This document shows, one piece after another, positions 1 through 6,932 of a DNA stretch of 19,778 bases. The translations under genes were made by a program, and so were the position numbers. The number at the start of each line of letters is the position of its first letter. Position 1 is the stretch's first letter. The notes beneath the pieces were generated by a model, which saw only the letters and a program-made list of their open reading frames with translations, did not search any database and had not been told where the DNA came from. The stretch spans positions 1 through 19,778 of the forward strand of contig JBOGEB010000070.1 of NCBI GenBank assembly GCA_050743125.1, read 5' to 3'. The stretch comes from JBOGEB01 sp050743125 (GTDB lineage Bacteria; Actinomycetota; Nitriliruptoria; Euzebyales; Egibacteraceae).

Positions 1-1078
1 GTCGTTGAACAACCAGGCGAACCGGCTGTCCGAGGTCGGCCGGCGCGCCGAGGCGCTGGCCAGGTATGAGGAGGCGGCCGCGGCCTTCGCGGGACGACCC
101 GGCCACCACGCCGAGCTGCTCGCCTCCCGGGCGGCCTGGCGCGCCGGATGCGACGACCTTGACGGCGCGCTGGCCGACCTGTGCGCCCTGGCTGCCGCCC
201 AACCCGCCGACCCTGACCAGCTCGCCCCACTGGGCCGCGCCCGCCGGAGCGCCCGCGCGTTGGCCGCCGAGCTTCCGCCCGCCCTGGCCGGCCCGTTGCC
301 CGCGTGGGCCACCGCGCCGATTCCGGACACGGCGACGGCGCTCGTCAACGCCTGGGCGTCGGTCGCCGGCACCCGCGCCGAAGCCAAGCTCCTCGCTGAG
401 CACACACCCGATCTGACGGCTCCGGCCATCGCCGACGCCGTGCCGATCCTCGCAGCGCTGTACCCGGGTGACCCATTCCTCGCCCGCTGCCTGGCCGTTC
501 TCGAGGCCGTCACGGAGCACGGGCTCGAGGCCACCCTCGCGGCCCTGCAGGCGGCCAACGACCGAGAGGTCACCGTGCGGGAGTGGATCGCCACCCTCAC
601 CTGGGCGGCTTCCCGAGACGTGCTCGAAGCCCACCAGGAGATCCTGCTCGGCCCCGACGTCGAAGCGCTGCTGGAGGAGCGAGCCGACCGCGAAGCCACC
701 GCTGCGCAACACCTGGCCATCGTGCGCCTGTGCCGCCAGCTGCCGATCGCCGACGTGTACGACCTGCTCACCGACGTGACCGACGCCGTCGACCAGGCCA
801 ACGACAGCATCCAGCGAGGCGACGAGCAGCGCCTGCACCTGGTGCTGCTCGCCTCGCCCGACCTCGCGCGCTCGGCGTTCTTCGGTCCCGGGTCGCTTGC
901 CGCGTTGGCGCTGCTGGCCGGCCGATCCGACGATGCCCTCGAGCTCATCAAGACCGCAGCTGCCCAGGGCAGCCAGACCCAACGGCGAGCGATGGCGGGC
1001 CGACTCAACCGCCTGGCCGCCGCCCGCCCTGAGCACACCGCCGCCATCGCCGGCATGGTCGCCGCTCTTCAGGCCTGA
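1..1078 (+). CDS. TPR-repeat protein, 3' part (5' end outside window)
   Basis: The frame is open to the left edge, so the first codon shown (TTG at 5) is probably internal and the gene is truncated by the window. The first residues (LNNQANRLSEVGRRAEALAR) are a typical tetratricopeptide helix pair of the kind repeated in actinobacterial TPR/NB-ARC/CHAT proteins. The remaining 300 residues are Ala/Leu-rich and look all-helical, ending in another possible TPR-like pair (ALALLAGRSDDALELIKTAA). No enzyme motif, signal peptide or membrane segment is visible. The stop lies 4 nt before the GTG of the CHAT-domain gene, so the two are probably co-transcribed. TPR arrays commonly act as the sensor or scaffold half of CHAT systems; that role is inferred here. 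Confidence 0.7.
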   Translation, partial: SLNNQANRLSEVGRRAEALARYEEAAAAFAGRPGHHAELLASRAAWRAGCDDLDGALADLCALAAAQPADPDQLAPLGRARRSARALAAELPPALAGPLPAWATAPIPDTATALVNAWASVAGTRAEAKLLAEHTPDLTAPAIADAVPILAALYPGDPFLARCLAVLEAVTEHGLEATLAALQAANDREVTVREWIATLTWAASRDVLEAHQEILLGPDVEALLEERADREATAAQHLAIVRLCRQLPIADVYDLLTDVTDAVDQANDSIQRGDEQRLHLVLLASPDLARSAFFGPGSLAALALLAGRSDDALELIKTAAAQGSQTQRRAMAGRLNRLAAARPEHTAAIAGMVAALQA

Positions 1079-1082
1079 ACCC

Positions 1083-2102
1083 GTGGCTGTCCGAACGGTT
1101 CGCCGGCTGCTGGGCCGGTCCGAGGCGACCTACCTCAACGCGCTGGGCGTTGCTGCACGCACCGCTCCCACCAAGATCGAGCGGCAACGGGCACGTGAGG
1201 ACGCCGTTCGGGCTGCGCAGCGGCGCCGCGTCGACGGGGTGTCGTGGCCCGTGCTCGCCCAAGCGATCGGGGTCAGCCCACGTACCCTGCGCCGCTGGCG
1301 ACGCGAGTCCGGCGACGTCAAGCCGCCCGCCCCCGCGCTGGTCCTGACGCTGGGTTCTGCGCAATGCAGCTTGCGGTACGAGACGCAAGCAGTCTCCAGG
1401 CAAGGCCTCCAGTCCATCTACAAGCACTCGTCGCAGAACGAAAGCATCAACGCCTCGATCATGTCGGTGCGCGTGGAGATGATGGGGCACTCACCCGACG
1501 CTGCCGACCGGCTCCAGCTGATCCTTCCCGCCGAGCCAAGCCGCCCGGAGCGCGGTGCGCTGTTCCTGGCTGGACACGCGCAAGGCGGTTTTCGTTTCGA
1601 CGAAGAAGCAGCCGTCGCGCGGCACCTGGCGTGGCCTGCGTTCGTGCCCTTTGACTACGCGCCCTTCGTGGAGCTGGTCGAGATCACCCAACTCATCGAG
1701 GAGCATGTCCCACGACTTCTCCACGTCTCAGCGCACGCGGCGTTCGACGGTCCGTGGCTCTCTGACCAGAGCGAGCCGCTGGCGGTCTCATGGCCCGCGG
1801 TCCGTGACGCCATCACGCGGGCCGGGGTCCGGCCGACGCTCGCGGTGTTCAACGTCTGCGACTCGACCGACGCCGCTCTGCTCCTCGAGGAAGGCGTTTC
1901 CTTCACCATCACCTGCAGCGGGACGGTGGGTGACGACGCGGCCCGCCTGTTCACGCGCTCGCTCTCCTCTCGCCTCATAAGACGGTCGGTTCGGAGCAGC
2001 TTCAAGGACGCCTGCGCCACCCTCCTGAGCCACTACCCGGAGACCGACCACATGTACGAGCTCCACGCACGCTCCGGTACGGACACCATGCTGTTCTCGT
2101 GA
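1083..2102 (+). CDS. HTH and CHAT-like (caspase-fold) domain protein
   Basis: This is a 339-residue protein from GTG 1083, chosen because it follows the upstream stop by 4 nt; the open frame reaches further left, but only inside the TPR gene. Residues about 53-74 (VSWPVLAQAIGVSPRTLRRW) form a helix-turn-helix of the homeodomain/transposase type after a basic N-terminus. The C-terminal half resembles CHAT peptidases: a strand ending in LLHVSAH, with candidate catalytic His218, and FNVCDS with candidate Cys259. The stretch after it (EEGVSFTITCSGTVGDDAARLFTRSL) matches the usual CHAT tail, where an activity is placed in a small loop and followed by a helix. CHAT enzymes are cysteine peptidases found in bacterial conflict and programmed-death systems. 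Fusion to a DNA-binding HTH is unusual. Cleavage activity and any target are unknown. Confidence 0.6.
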   Translation: MAVRTVRRLLGRSEATYLNALGVAARTAPTKIERQRAREDAVRAAQRRRVDGVSWPVLAQAIGVSPRTLRRWRRESGDVKPPAPALVLTLGSAQCSLRYETQAVSRQGLQSIYKHSSQNESINASIMSVRVEMMGHSPDAADRLQLILPAEPSRPERGALFLAGHAQGGFRFDEEAAVARHLAWPAFVPFDYAPFVELVEITQLIEEHVPRLLHVSAHAAFDGPWLSDQSEPLAVSWPAVRDAITRAGVRPTLAVFNVCDSTDAALLLEEGVSFTITCSGTVGDDAARLFTRSLSSRLIRRSVRSSFKDACATLLSHYPETDHMYELHARSGTDTMLFS

Positions 2103-2319
2103 TCTGGAACTTGGGGAGTCCATGGAAGTGGGCTATCGCCATACCTTGTGGGAGGAACAGGTTGATTCGCTATCCGTGCGCTCGAGCTTGACGACGGCCC
2201 AGCCGCCAGTTGTGGCGCCGCAGGCGCACCAGCGGACTGCGCTGCAGGTCGTTGAAGACGTTGTGGGCGGCCCTTGACGCTACCCGGTATCAAGGCCATT
2301 CTAGGAGGGTACCCGTACG

Positions 2320-2841
2320 GTGGACGTGTTCGCGCTGTACCAGGGCATCGAGCGGGACGCGTTTCGCCTGGAGACCCTGCAGGCGTACGACGTGGCCGCC
2401 GAGGCTGACCAGGTGGCCGCTTTCCTGCGGGGGGAGCCGTTGCCGCCCAGCCCCGGGGTGGGCAAGTCGCTGCGCGTCATCGGCGAGACCGCCGGCTCGG
2501 GACGCAGGCTGTGGCGGGTCCACATCGTCGAGGTGCCCCTTACCGGCTATCTGCGCTACGAGCTCGCCGCGTACCAGAAGAACGCGGCGGCGGGGGAGCA
2601 GGTGTACCTGGCGGACCGGGCCTGGCACGCCGACCTCGCCACGCTCAACGAAGATTTCGTGCTGTTCGACGACCAGACGGTCGTGTGGTACCGCTACGAC
2701 GACGCCGGCCGGCTGCTCGGCCACGAGCGCGACGACAGCCCGGCGAGCCTCGTCCGCTGCCGCGAAGCCCGTGACCTAGCGGTCAGATGGGCGGTTCCGC
2801 TCGACGAGTTCACCACGACCTCCCCGGCGACAATGTCATAG
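2320..2841 (+). CDS. DUF6879 family protein
   Basis: This 173-residue protein starts at GTG 2320, with a good ribosome binding site (AGGAGGG, 2303-2309) ten bases upstream. It resembles the DUF6879 family: an N-terminal helix (FALYQGIERDAFRLETLQAYDV), then a short beta-rich core (WRVHIVEVPLTGYLRYELAAYQKNA) and a conserved acidic/aromatic tail (DFVLFDDQTVVWYRYDDAGRLLG). In actinomycetes this family is regularly paired with an XRE regulator carrying DUF5753, as here. The stop TAG is followed directly, in the same frame, by the TTG start of that regulator, so the two are translationally coupled. The pair is usually considered a toxin-antitoxin-like or developmental regulatory unit; its biochemical function is not established. 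Confidence 0.8.
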   Translation: MDVFALYQGIERDAFRLETLQAYDVAAEADQVAAFLRGEPLPPSPGVGKSLRVIGETAGSGRRLWRVHIVEVPLTGYLRYELAAYQKNAAAGEQVYLADRAWHADLATLNEDFVLFDDQTVVWYRYDDAGRLLGHERDDSPASLVRCREARDLAVRWAVPLDEFTTTSPATMS

Positions 2842-3714
2842 TTGGCAAGCCCGTTCGGGGAGCGATCGCCGTCTCGGCGCCGTCTCGGCGCCGCGCTTCG
2901 CCGCCTCCGCATCGCTGCCGGTCTGCCAGGTGAGCAACTCGCCGAACGGCTGAGCGTCTCCCAATCGCAGGTCTCCCGCGTCGAGCTCGGCCAGACGGTC
3001 GCCAACCCCGACCTCGTCGACCGGTGGGCCACCCTTTGCGGCGCGGATGACGAGCAGCGGGCTGGGCTCGTCGACGCGGCGGAGGCGGTGACGGTCGAGG
3101 CGACCGCATGGCGCAAGGCCCTGCCACGCGGCTTGGCGCGGATGCAGCAGGAAACGGCTGACGTCGAGGCGTCCGCGACGGTGATCTCGGCCTATGTGCC
3201 GCTCTTCGTGCCCGGGTTGATCCAGACGGCCAGCTACGCCTACGAGCTGGTGTCCGCCGCCTACCCGGACCGGGCCGACGTCGCTGCTGCGGTGGCGGCG
3301 CGGATGGAGCGGCAGACGGGCTTGTACGACCGGTCGAAGACGTTGCGGTGGGTGATCGGCGAGGCCGGACTGCGCTGGCGGATGGCAACCACCGATGTGA
3401 TGCTCGCCCAGCTCGACCGAGTCGCGATGCTCGCAGCCGAGCCGCATCTGGACATCCGCGTACTGCCGCTGACCTGCCGGACGGCTGTGTGGCACGACCA
3501 CGGATTCACGATCTTCGCCGACCGCGCTGACGATCAGCCTGACCTGGTGCACATCGAAACCTTGACCGCCGGGCTGAACGTCACCGACGCGGCCCAGGTC
3601 ACTGCGTACCGGCAGGCGTATGACACCCTCGCCGAGCTCGCTGTTGGCGGTGCGGAAGCGGCGCGGTTGATCCGACAGATCATGGCTGAACTCGCCGAGC
3701 CGTCAGCGGGTTAA
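2842..3714 (+). CDS. XRE-family regulator with DUF5753 (Scr1-type)
   Basis: This 290-residue protein has an N-terminal lambda-repressor-like HTH (about residues 15-60: LGAALRRLRIAAGLPGEQLAERLSVSQSQVSRVELG). The following DUF5753 region carries the typical segments EASATVISAYVPLFVPGLIQT and a central RQTGLYDRSKTLRWVIGEAGLRWR. The TTG start is chosen because MASPFGERSPSRRRLGAALRR is the usual N-terminus of the family and no better start lies nearby; no Shine-Dalgarno sequence is visible, so translation probably depends on termination of the DUF6879 gene. Such proteins bind DNA and are modulated by small partner proteins, often DUF397 or DUF6879 neighbours. The target promoter is not evident in the window. 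It probably has no role in the biosynthetic operon downstream. Confidence 0.85.
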   Translation: MASPFGERSPSRRRLGAALRRLRIAAGLPGEQLAERLSVSQSQVSRVELGQTVANPDLVDRWATLCGADDEQRAGLVDAAEAVTVEATAWRKALPRGLARMQQETADVEASATVISAYVPLFVPGLIQTASYAYELVSAAYPDRADVAAAVAARMERQTGLYDRSKTLRWVIGEAGLRWRMATTDVMLAQLDRVAMLAAEPHLDIRVLPLTCRTAVWHDHGFTIFADRADDQPDLVHIETLTAGLNVTDAAQVTAYRQAYDTLAELAVGGAEAARLIRQIMAELAEPSAG

Positions 3715-3715
3715 C

Positions 3716-3746
3716 GGCGCTTTCTACCCTGAATTGTTAGAGCGCC
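3716..3746 (+). terminator. weak hairpin after XRE gene
   Basis: GGCGCT (3716-3721) can pair with AGCGCC (3741-3746), and CTA with TAG after a two-base bulge, just after the TAA of the regulator gene. There is no T-run after it, so termination is uncertain. Confidence 0.25.
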
Positions 3747-3759
3747 GGGATAAACCGGC

Positions 3760-4407
3760 ATGGAGAAGGAGATGAGGGAGCTCCACATCGAAGGAGCAGC
3801 GATCCACGGTGGCCCCGAGTCATGCGTCGGCGTCCGTGAGGGCGAGGGCGAAGCGTTGACAGGGGTACGCGCAGGTTGGGCTATTGAGCCGCGAAATCAA
3901 CGAGTCCGGGGTGCCGACGCTGTTAACTGGGCCGGAAGGCAACATCGTCGGCGGCGTTATGCGCGAGTTGCCGGCGGACCCCGCGCGGTCGAAGAACCTG
4001 CGCATGCGCGGAATCTCGCAGCGCCGTGAACCGGGAGATCCCACAACCGCCCTTCCTGCTGATCACGGGGCGGGCCGCTCGGGGAAGGCCAAGGCCGTAA
4101 GCCTCCAGATGCACGATTGTGGGAGGTCTGACAGCCCCGTAGTACCTACGAAGCCGCCGAACAAGGCCGGTCAGCCGGTCAGCCGGTCGCGGAGGCGGTG
4201 GAGGAAAGGGGGCTGGCCGAGGGGAACGCGGCCAGCAGAACGCGCCCCGGACACAGTGCCGGGCCAGGCGCGCCAAGTGTGCTGGACCGCGTGCGCCAAA
4301 TCGCAACACATGATTTGACGCTCGGACCCGAGGCAGGAGCCCAGTGCGTTAGTAGCGCACGCTGGGATCTGTGCGGGGCCGCCGGCAACGGCGGTCCTTA
4401 CCGCGAT
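3760..4407 (+). mobile_element. group II intron remnant (ORF deleted)
   Basis: No functional gene fills 3715-4525. The stretch reads as a degenerate bacterial group II intron. The left part carries the GC-rich domain I-type sequence usual upstream of intron reverse transcriptases (for example CTGTTAACTGGGCCGGAAGG near 3920-3940 and CCGGGAGATCCCAC near 4032-4044). The 3' end is well preserved. A domain V-like hairpin lies at 4336-4370, starting GGAGC, with stems CCCAG/CTGGG and TGCG/CGCA and a two-base CG bulge. Domain VI at 4376-4397 is a 9-bp stem with a GCAA loop, followed by an unpaired A at 4400, the expected branch point 7-8 nt from a 3' splice site ending in AT at 4407. No GTGYG 5' consensus is seen between 3715 and 3900, so the left edge is approximate and the 5' end may be lost. 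Confidence 0.65.
4108..4315 (+). pseudogene. group II intron reverse transcriptase, N-terminal fragment
   Basis: From ATG 4108 the translation (GRSDSPVVPTKPPNKAGQPV) is the standard leader of group II intron-encoded proteins. An 8-bp tandem duplication (GGTCAGCC twice, 4169-4184) then shifts the frame. Removing one copy restores AEAVEERGLAEGN, RTRPGHSAGPGAPS and LDRVRQIATHD, which again match the family. After about 4310 the whole reverse transcriptase, maturase and endonuclease coding region (normally about 400 more residues) is missing, and sequence jumps straight to the RNA domain V region. No protein can be made. Any splicing would need a maturase supplied from elsewhere. Confidence 0.65.
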
Positions 4408-4418
4408 CCATCCGGGCT

Positions 4419-4434
4419 AAGGGATTTCCCTGAC
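4419..4434 (+). promoter_or_regulatory. candidate PAS-LuxR-type operator, site 1
   Basis: AGGGATTTCCCTGAC (4420-4434) contains the palindromic core GGGA-TT-TCCC. The identical 15-mer occurs again at 16715-16729. The core fits the GGGAWWTCCC centre of the operator reported for PimM-type PAS-LuxR activators of actinomycete clusters; the outer bases fit that consensus less well. The site lies about 91 bp before the ATG of the acyl ligase gene. A clear -10 at the expected distance is not visible (TAGGGT at 4471-4476 is the best candidate, placing the box near -58). Confidence 0.5.
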
Positions 4435-4525
4435 AGGGGGCATGTATCAATCCGCCTGCACGCGTTCTCTTAGGGTATGAACACCAAGCCCGCAAACCGT
4501 GACAGGGTCGATCAGGGGGACAGAT

Positions 4526-5869
4526 ATGAGGCAGTCGTTCCTCGGCAAGTTAGAGTTCTTTGGCGATGCTGACGCCATCGTGTTCGATGGGAGGACGTAC
4601 AGCTATAGACACCTGCTCCGGTTGGTCGGGGATTGGAGAGATTATCTTGCCGTTCAGGAGGTGCAGCCAGGAGCGGTGGTCACGCTTGAGGGAAAGCATT
4701 CGCCCGAGGCTTGCGCTGGGTTGCTCGCGTTGATCGACCTGGGAGCGATCATCGTTCCGCTCACCGCGTTGCCGGCCGCCAAGCGAGACGAGTTCCTGGA
4801 CGTTGCCCAGGTCGAGGTTGTCATCAAGGTCGATGGCCAAGAAGCTCATTTTTGTCAGCGCACGCAGCGCCATGCGGACCACGAGCTCTACGACCGGCTG
4901 CGACACGATGCGAGGCCGGGGCTGGTGCTGTTCAGCTCGGGCACTTCCGGCCGGAGCAAGGCCTCCGTGCTCGACTTCGAAAAGCTGTTGAGTCGGTACG
5001 GCGATCCCAAACGGCCACGCCGGATGCTCTCCTTCCTCAATCTCGACCACATCGGCGGCGTCAACACCCTGTTGCACACCCTGAGCCAGGGGGGCACGGT
5101 CGTCACGGTGCCGGAGCGTACTCCGGACGCCGTCTTCGCCGCGATCGCCGAGCATCGAGTCCAGGTGCTGCCGACGACGCCCACGTTTCTCAACATGGTG
5201 CTGATCTCTGGCGCCTACGAGCGGTACTCGACCGAAGCGTTGGAGCTGATCACCTACGGGACCGAGCCGATGCCGCCGCATACGCTGCGGCGCCTCAAGA
5301 CTGCGCTGCCCCACGTCCGCCTCAAGCAGACCTACGGGCTGTCGGAGCTCGGCATCCTGCCGACCCGGTCGAAGAGCGACGATACGGTGTGGCTCCAGCT
5401 CGGCAGCGCGGGCTTCGAGCACAAGATCATCGACGGGATCCTGTGGATCCGCTCCGATACGGCGATGCTCGGGTACCTCAACGCCCCGGCCGCATTCGAC
5501 GAGGACGGGTTTTTCAACACGCAAGACGTGGTGGAGACCGACGGTGACTACATCCGCGTCCTGGGCCGCCGTTCCGAGATCATCAACGTCGGCGGTGAGA
5601 AGGTCTACCCGAGCGAAGTCGAGAGCGTCCTGCTCGAAGTTGCCAATGTCGCGGAGGCGACGGTCTGTGGCCGGCCGAGCCCTGTCACCGGAATGGTAGT
5701 GAAGGCGACGATCCAGCTCGCTCGACCCGAGGAGGAGCGTTCGGTGATTCGCCGCGTGCGCGCGCACTGCCGCGGACGGCTCGAGCCGTACAAGGTTCCG
5801 GCGGTCATCGAGATCTCGAGCGCTCGACAGCACTCCGAGCGTTTCAAGAAGATCAGGAGCGCGGCATGA
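4526..5869 (+). CDS. adenylate-forming acyl (CoA/ACP) ligase
   Basis: This 447-residue protein is a class I adenylate-forming enzyme, which activates a carboxylic acid as acyl-AMP and passes it to a thiol. Motifs: A3 phosphate loop SSGTSGRSK (about 137-145), A5 QTYGLSE (268-274), A7 as TQD (332-334) where TGD is usual, A8 hinge GRRSEIINVGGEKVYPSEVE (347-366), and an A10-like KKIR with the probable catalytic lysine at 441. It is shorter than most acyl-CoA ligases, mainly at the N-terminus. ATG 4526 is preferred over GTG 4499 because an AGGGGGA ribosome site precedes it. It is the first gene of the operon and overlaps the SDR by ATGA. With an ACP encoded two genes on, transfer to that ACP is a reasonable inference; the acid substrate is unknown. 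Confidence 0.85.
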   Translation: MRQSFLGKLEFFGDADAIVFDGRTYSYRHLLRLVGDWRDYLAVQEVQPGAVVTLEGKHSPEACAGLLALIDLGAIIVPLTALPAAKRDEFLDVAQVEVVIKVDGQEAHFCQRTQRHADHELYDRLRHDARPGLVLFSSGTSGRSKASVLDFEKLLSRYGDPKRPRRMLSFLNLDHIGGVNTLLHTLSQGGTVVTVPERTPDAVFAAIAEHRVQVLPTTPTFLNMVLISGAYERYSTEALELITYGTEPMPPHTLRRLKTALPHVRLKQTYGLSELGILPTRSKSDDTVWLQLGSAGFEHKIIDGILWIRSDTAMLGYLNAPAAFDEDGFFNTQDVVETDGDYIRVLGRRSEIINVGGEKVYPSEVESVLLEVANVAEATVCGRPSPVTGMVVKATIQLARPEEERSVIRRVRAHCRGRLEPYKVPAVIEISSARQHSERFKKIRSAA

Positions 5870-6612
5870 CGCAAGCGAAGATCGACCACGGCCAGGTCGC
5901 CGTGGTCACCGGTGGCAGCCGTGGCCTCGGCCGGGTCTTGGTCGAACGCCTACTCCGGGACGGCTGGCGCGTCGCGACGTTCAGCCGTTCGGCCAACATG
6001 TTCATCACCGAAACGGGTGCGGAGGAGGAGAGCGACTTCTTCTGGCAGGCCGCGGACCTCGTCGAGTTGGACACGCTACGCAGCTTCGTAGCAGAGGTGG
6101 TTCACCGATTCGGCCGGATCGATCTTCTGGTCAACAACGCGGCGGTGCTCCATCAGGAATTGCTCCTGACTACCCCCGCGAAGCAGATCGACACGCTGAT
6201 TACCAGCGATCTAATGGCGCCGATCGTCCTGGCGCAGAGCTGCGCACGGATCATGACCCGTCAAGGCAGCGGGACGATCGTGAACGTCTCGTCGATCAAT
6301 GCGATCCGCGGCTATCGGGGCGTGGCGGTGTACGCGGCTGCCAAGGCCGGGCTCGACGGTTTCACCCGCAGCCTTGCGCGGGAGCTCGGCCCGCTCAACA
6401 TCCGAGTCAACTCGGTCGTGCCCGGTTTTTTTGCTACCGACATGACCGCGCAAGTCACGCCGCAGAACCGTGACCGCATCGCGCGCCGGACGCCGCTGGG
6501 GCGCCTTGCCGACATCGAGGAGATAGCCGATGCCGTGCTCTTCCTCGTCTCCCCCGCGGCGTCGTTCATCACAGGTCAAACCATTGTTGTGGATGGAGGT
6601 ATCACATGCTGA
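5866..6612 (+). CDS. SDR oxidoreductase, FabG-like
   Basis: This 248-residue classical short-chain dehydrogenase/reductase has the Rossmann motif TGGSRGLG (15-22), NNAA (90-93), and the catalytic Ser143, Tyr156 and Lys160 in the YAAAK motif. The tail ITGQTIVVDGG is typical of 3-oxoacyl-ACP reductases (FabG) and related dehydrogenases. The fourth tetrad residue, usually Asn, appears to be Asp114 (SDLMAP), which is uncommon. The start overlaps the ligase stop (ATGA) and the 3' end overlaps the ACP start by 7 nt, so it is translationally coupled on both sides. It probably oxidises or reduces a hydroxyl/keto group on the ACP-bound chain or on the AvrD product, using NAD(P)(H); the direction and substrate cannot be told from sequence. 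Confidence 0.88.
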   Translation: MTQAKIDHGQVAVVTGGSRGLGRVLVERLLRDGWRVATFSRSANMFITETGAEEESDFFWQAADLVELDTLRSFVAEVVHRFGRIDLLVNNAAVLHQELLLTTPAKQIDTLITSDLMAPIVLAQSCARIMTRQGSGTIVNVSSINAIRGYRGVAVYAAAKAGLDGFTRSLARELGPLNIRVNSVVPGFFATDMTAQVTPQNRDRIARRTPLGRLADIEEIADAVLFLVSPAASFITGQTIVVDGGITC

Positions 6613-6884
6613 CGCAGACCGACATTCGGACGGCAGTAGAAAAAGAGATCAGAGATCTCCTGCTGGAGGACGATTACGAACTCGATACGCTGACGGGCCA
6701 AGAGGAGCTGGTGGCGCTGGGGCTGAACTCACTGATGCTGGCGCGGCTGCTCATTCAGCTCGACGCAGCACTCGGGGTAGAGCCTTTTGCGGATCAGGCT
6801 GCAGTGATCTGGGATGTTCGCTCGGTCGACGATCTCGTAGCCGTCTACGAGCGAGCACTGACCACAACCGCCAAAGATGCATGA
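6606..6884 (+). CDS. acyl carrier protein
   Basis: This 92-residue protein has the size and pattern of a free-standing acyl carrier protein. Its phosphopantetheine attachment site is Ser42 in LGLNSLMLARLL, with Asn in place of the more common Asp before the serine. It is acidic and predicted helical, with a hydrophobic C-terminal helix (VDDLVAVYERAL). It overlaps the SDR gene by 7 nt and precedes avrD by 48 nt. It needs a phosphopantetheinyl transferase from elsewhere, since none is in the window. It probably carries the acyl chain loaded by the upstream ligase and presents it to the SDR and AvrD proteins; that sequence of events is inferred from gene order. Confidence 0.88.
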   Translation: MLTQTDIRTAVEKEIRDLLLEDDYELDTLTGQEELVALGLNSLMLARLLIQLDAALGVEPFADQAAVIWDVRSVDDLVAVYERALTTTAKDA

Positions 6885-6932
6885 CCTTGCACCAACTGTG
6901 GGGTAGTTTTCAAACACGAGAAGGCAGTCCCG

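Noticed and set aside
2274..2302. TTGACG with CATTCT 17 bp downstream as a promoter for the DUF6879 gene
   Set aside because: The -10 is poor and would start transcription within the ribosome binding site, leaving almost no leader.
3760..4029. Possible small gene from ATG 3760 with a nearby GGAGAAGGAG
   Set aside because: The stretch matches group II intron domain sequence; the translated product has no protein pattern.
4033..4042. GGGAGATCCC, similar to the operator box
   Set aside because: Its centre is AG instead of two weak bases and it lies inside the intron remnant, in a block usual for such introns.
4198..4473. Open frame of 91 codons before the ligase gene
   Set aside because: Its first part is the frame-shifted end of the intron reverse transcriptase and the rest is intron RNA domains V-VI, not a gene.
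4550..5833. Minus-strand open frame of 427 codons across the ligase gene
   Set aside because: Composition is Arg/Val/Asp-rich without domain pattern, and it lies opposite a gene with clear adenylation motifs.
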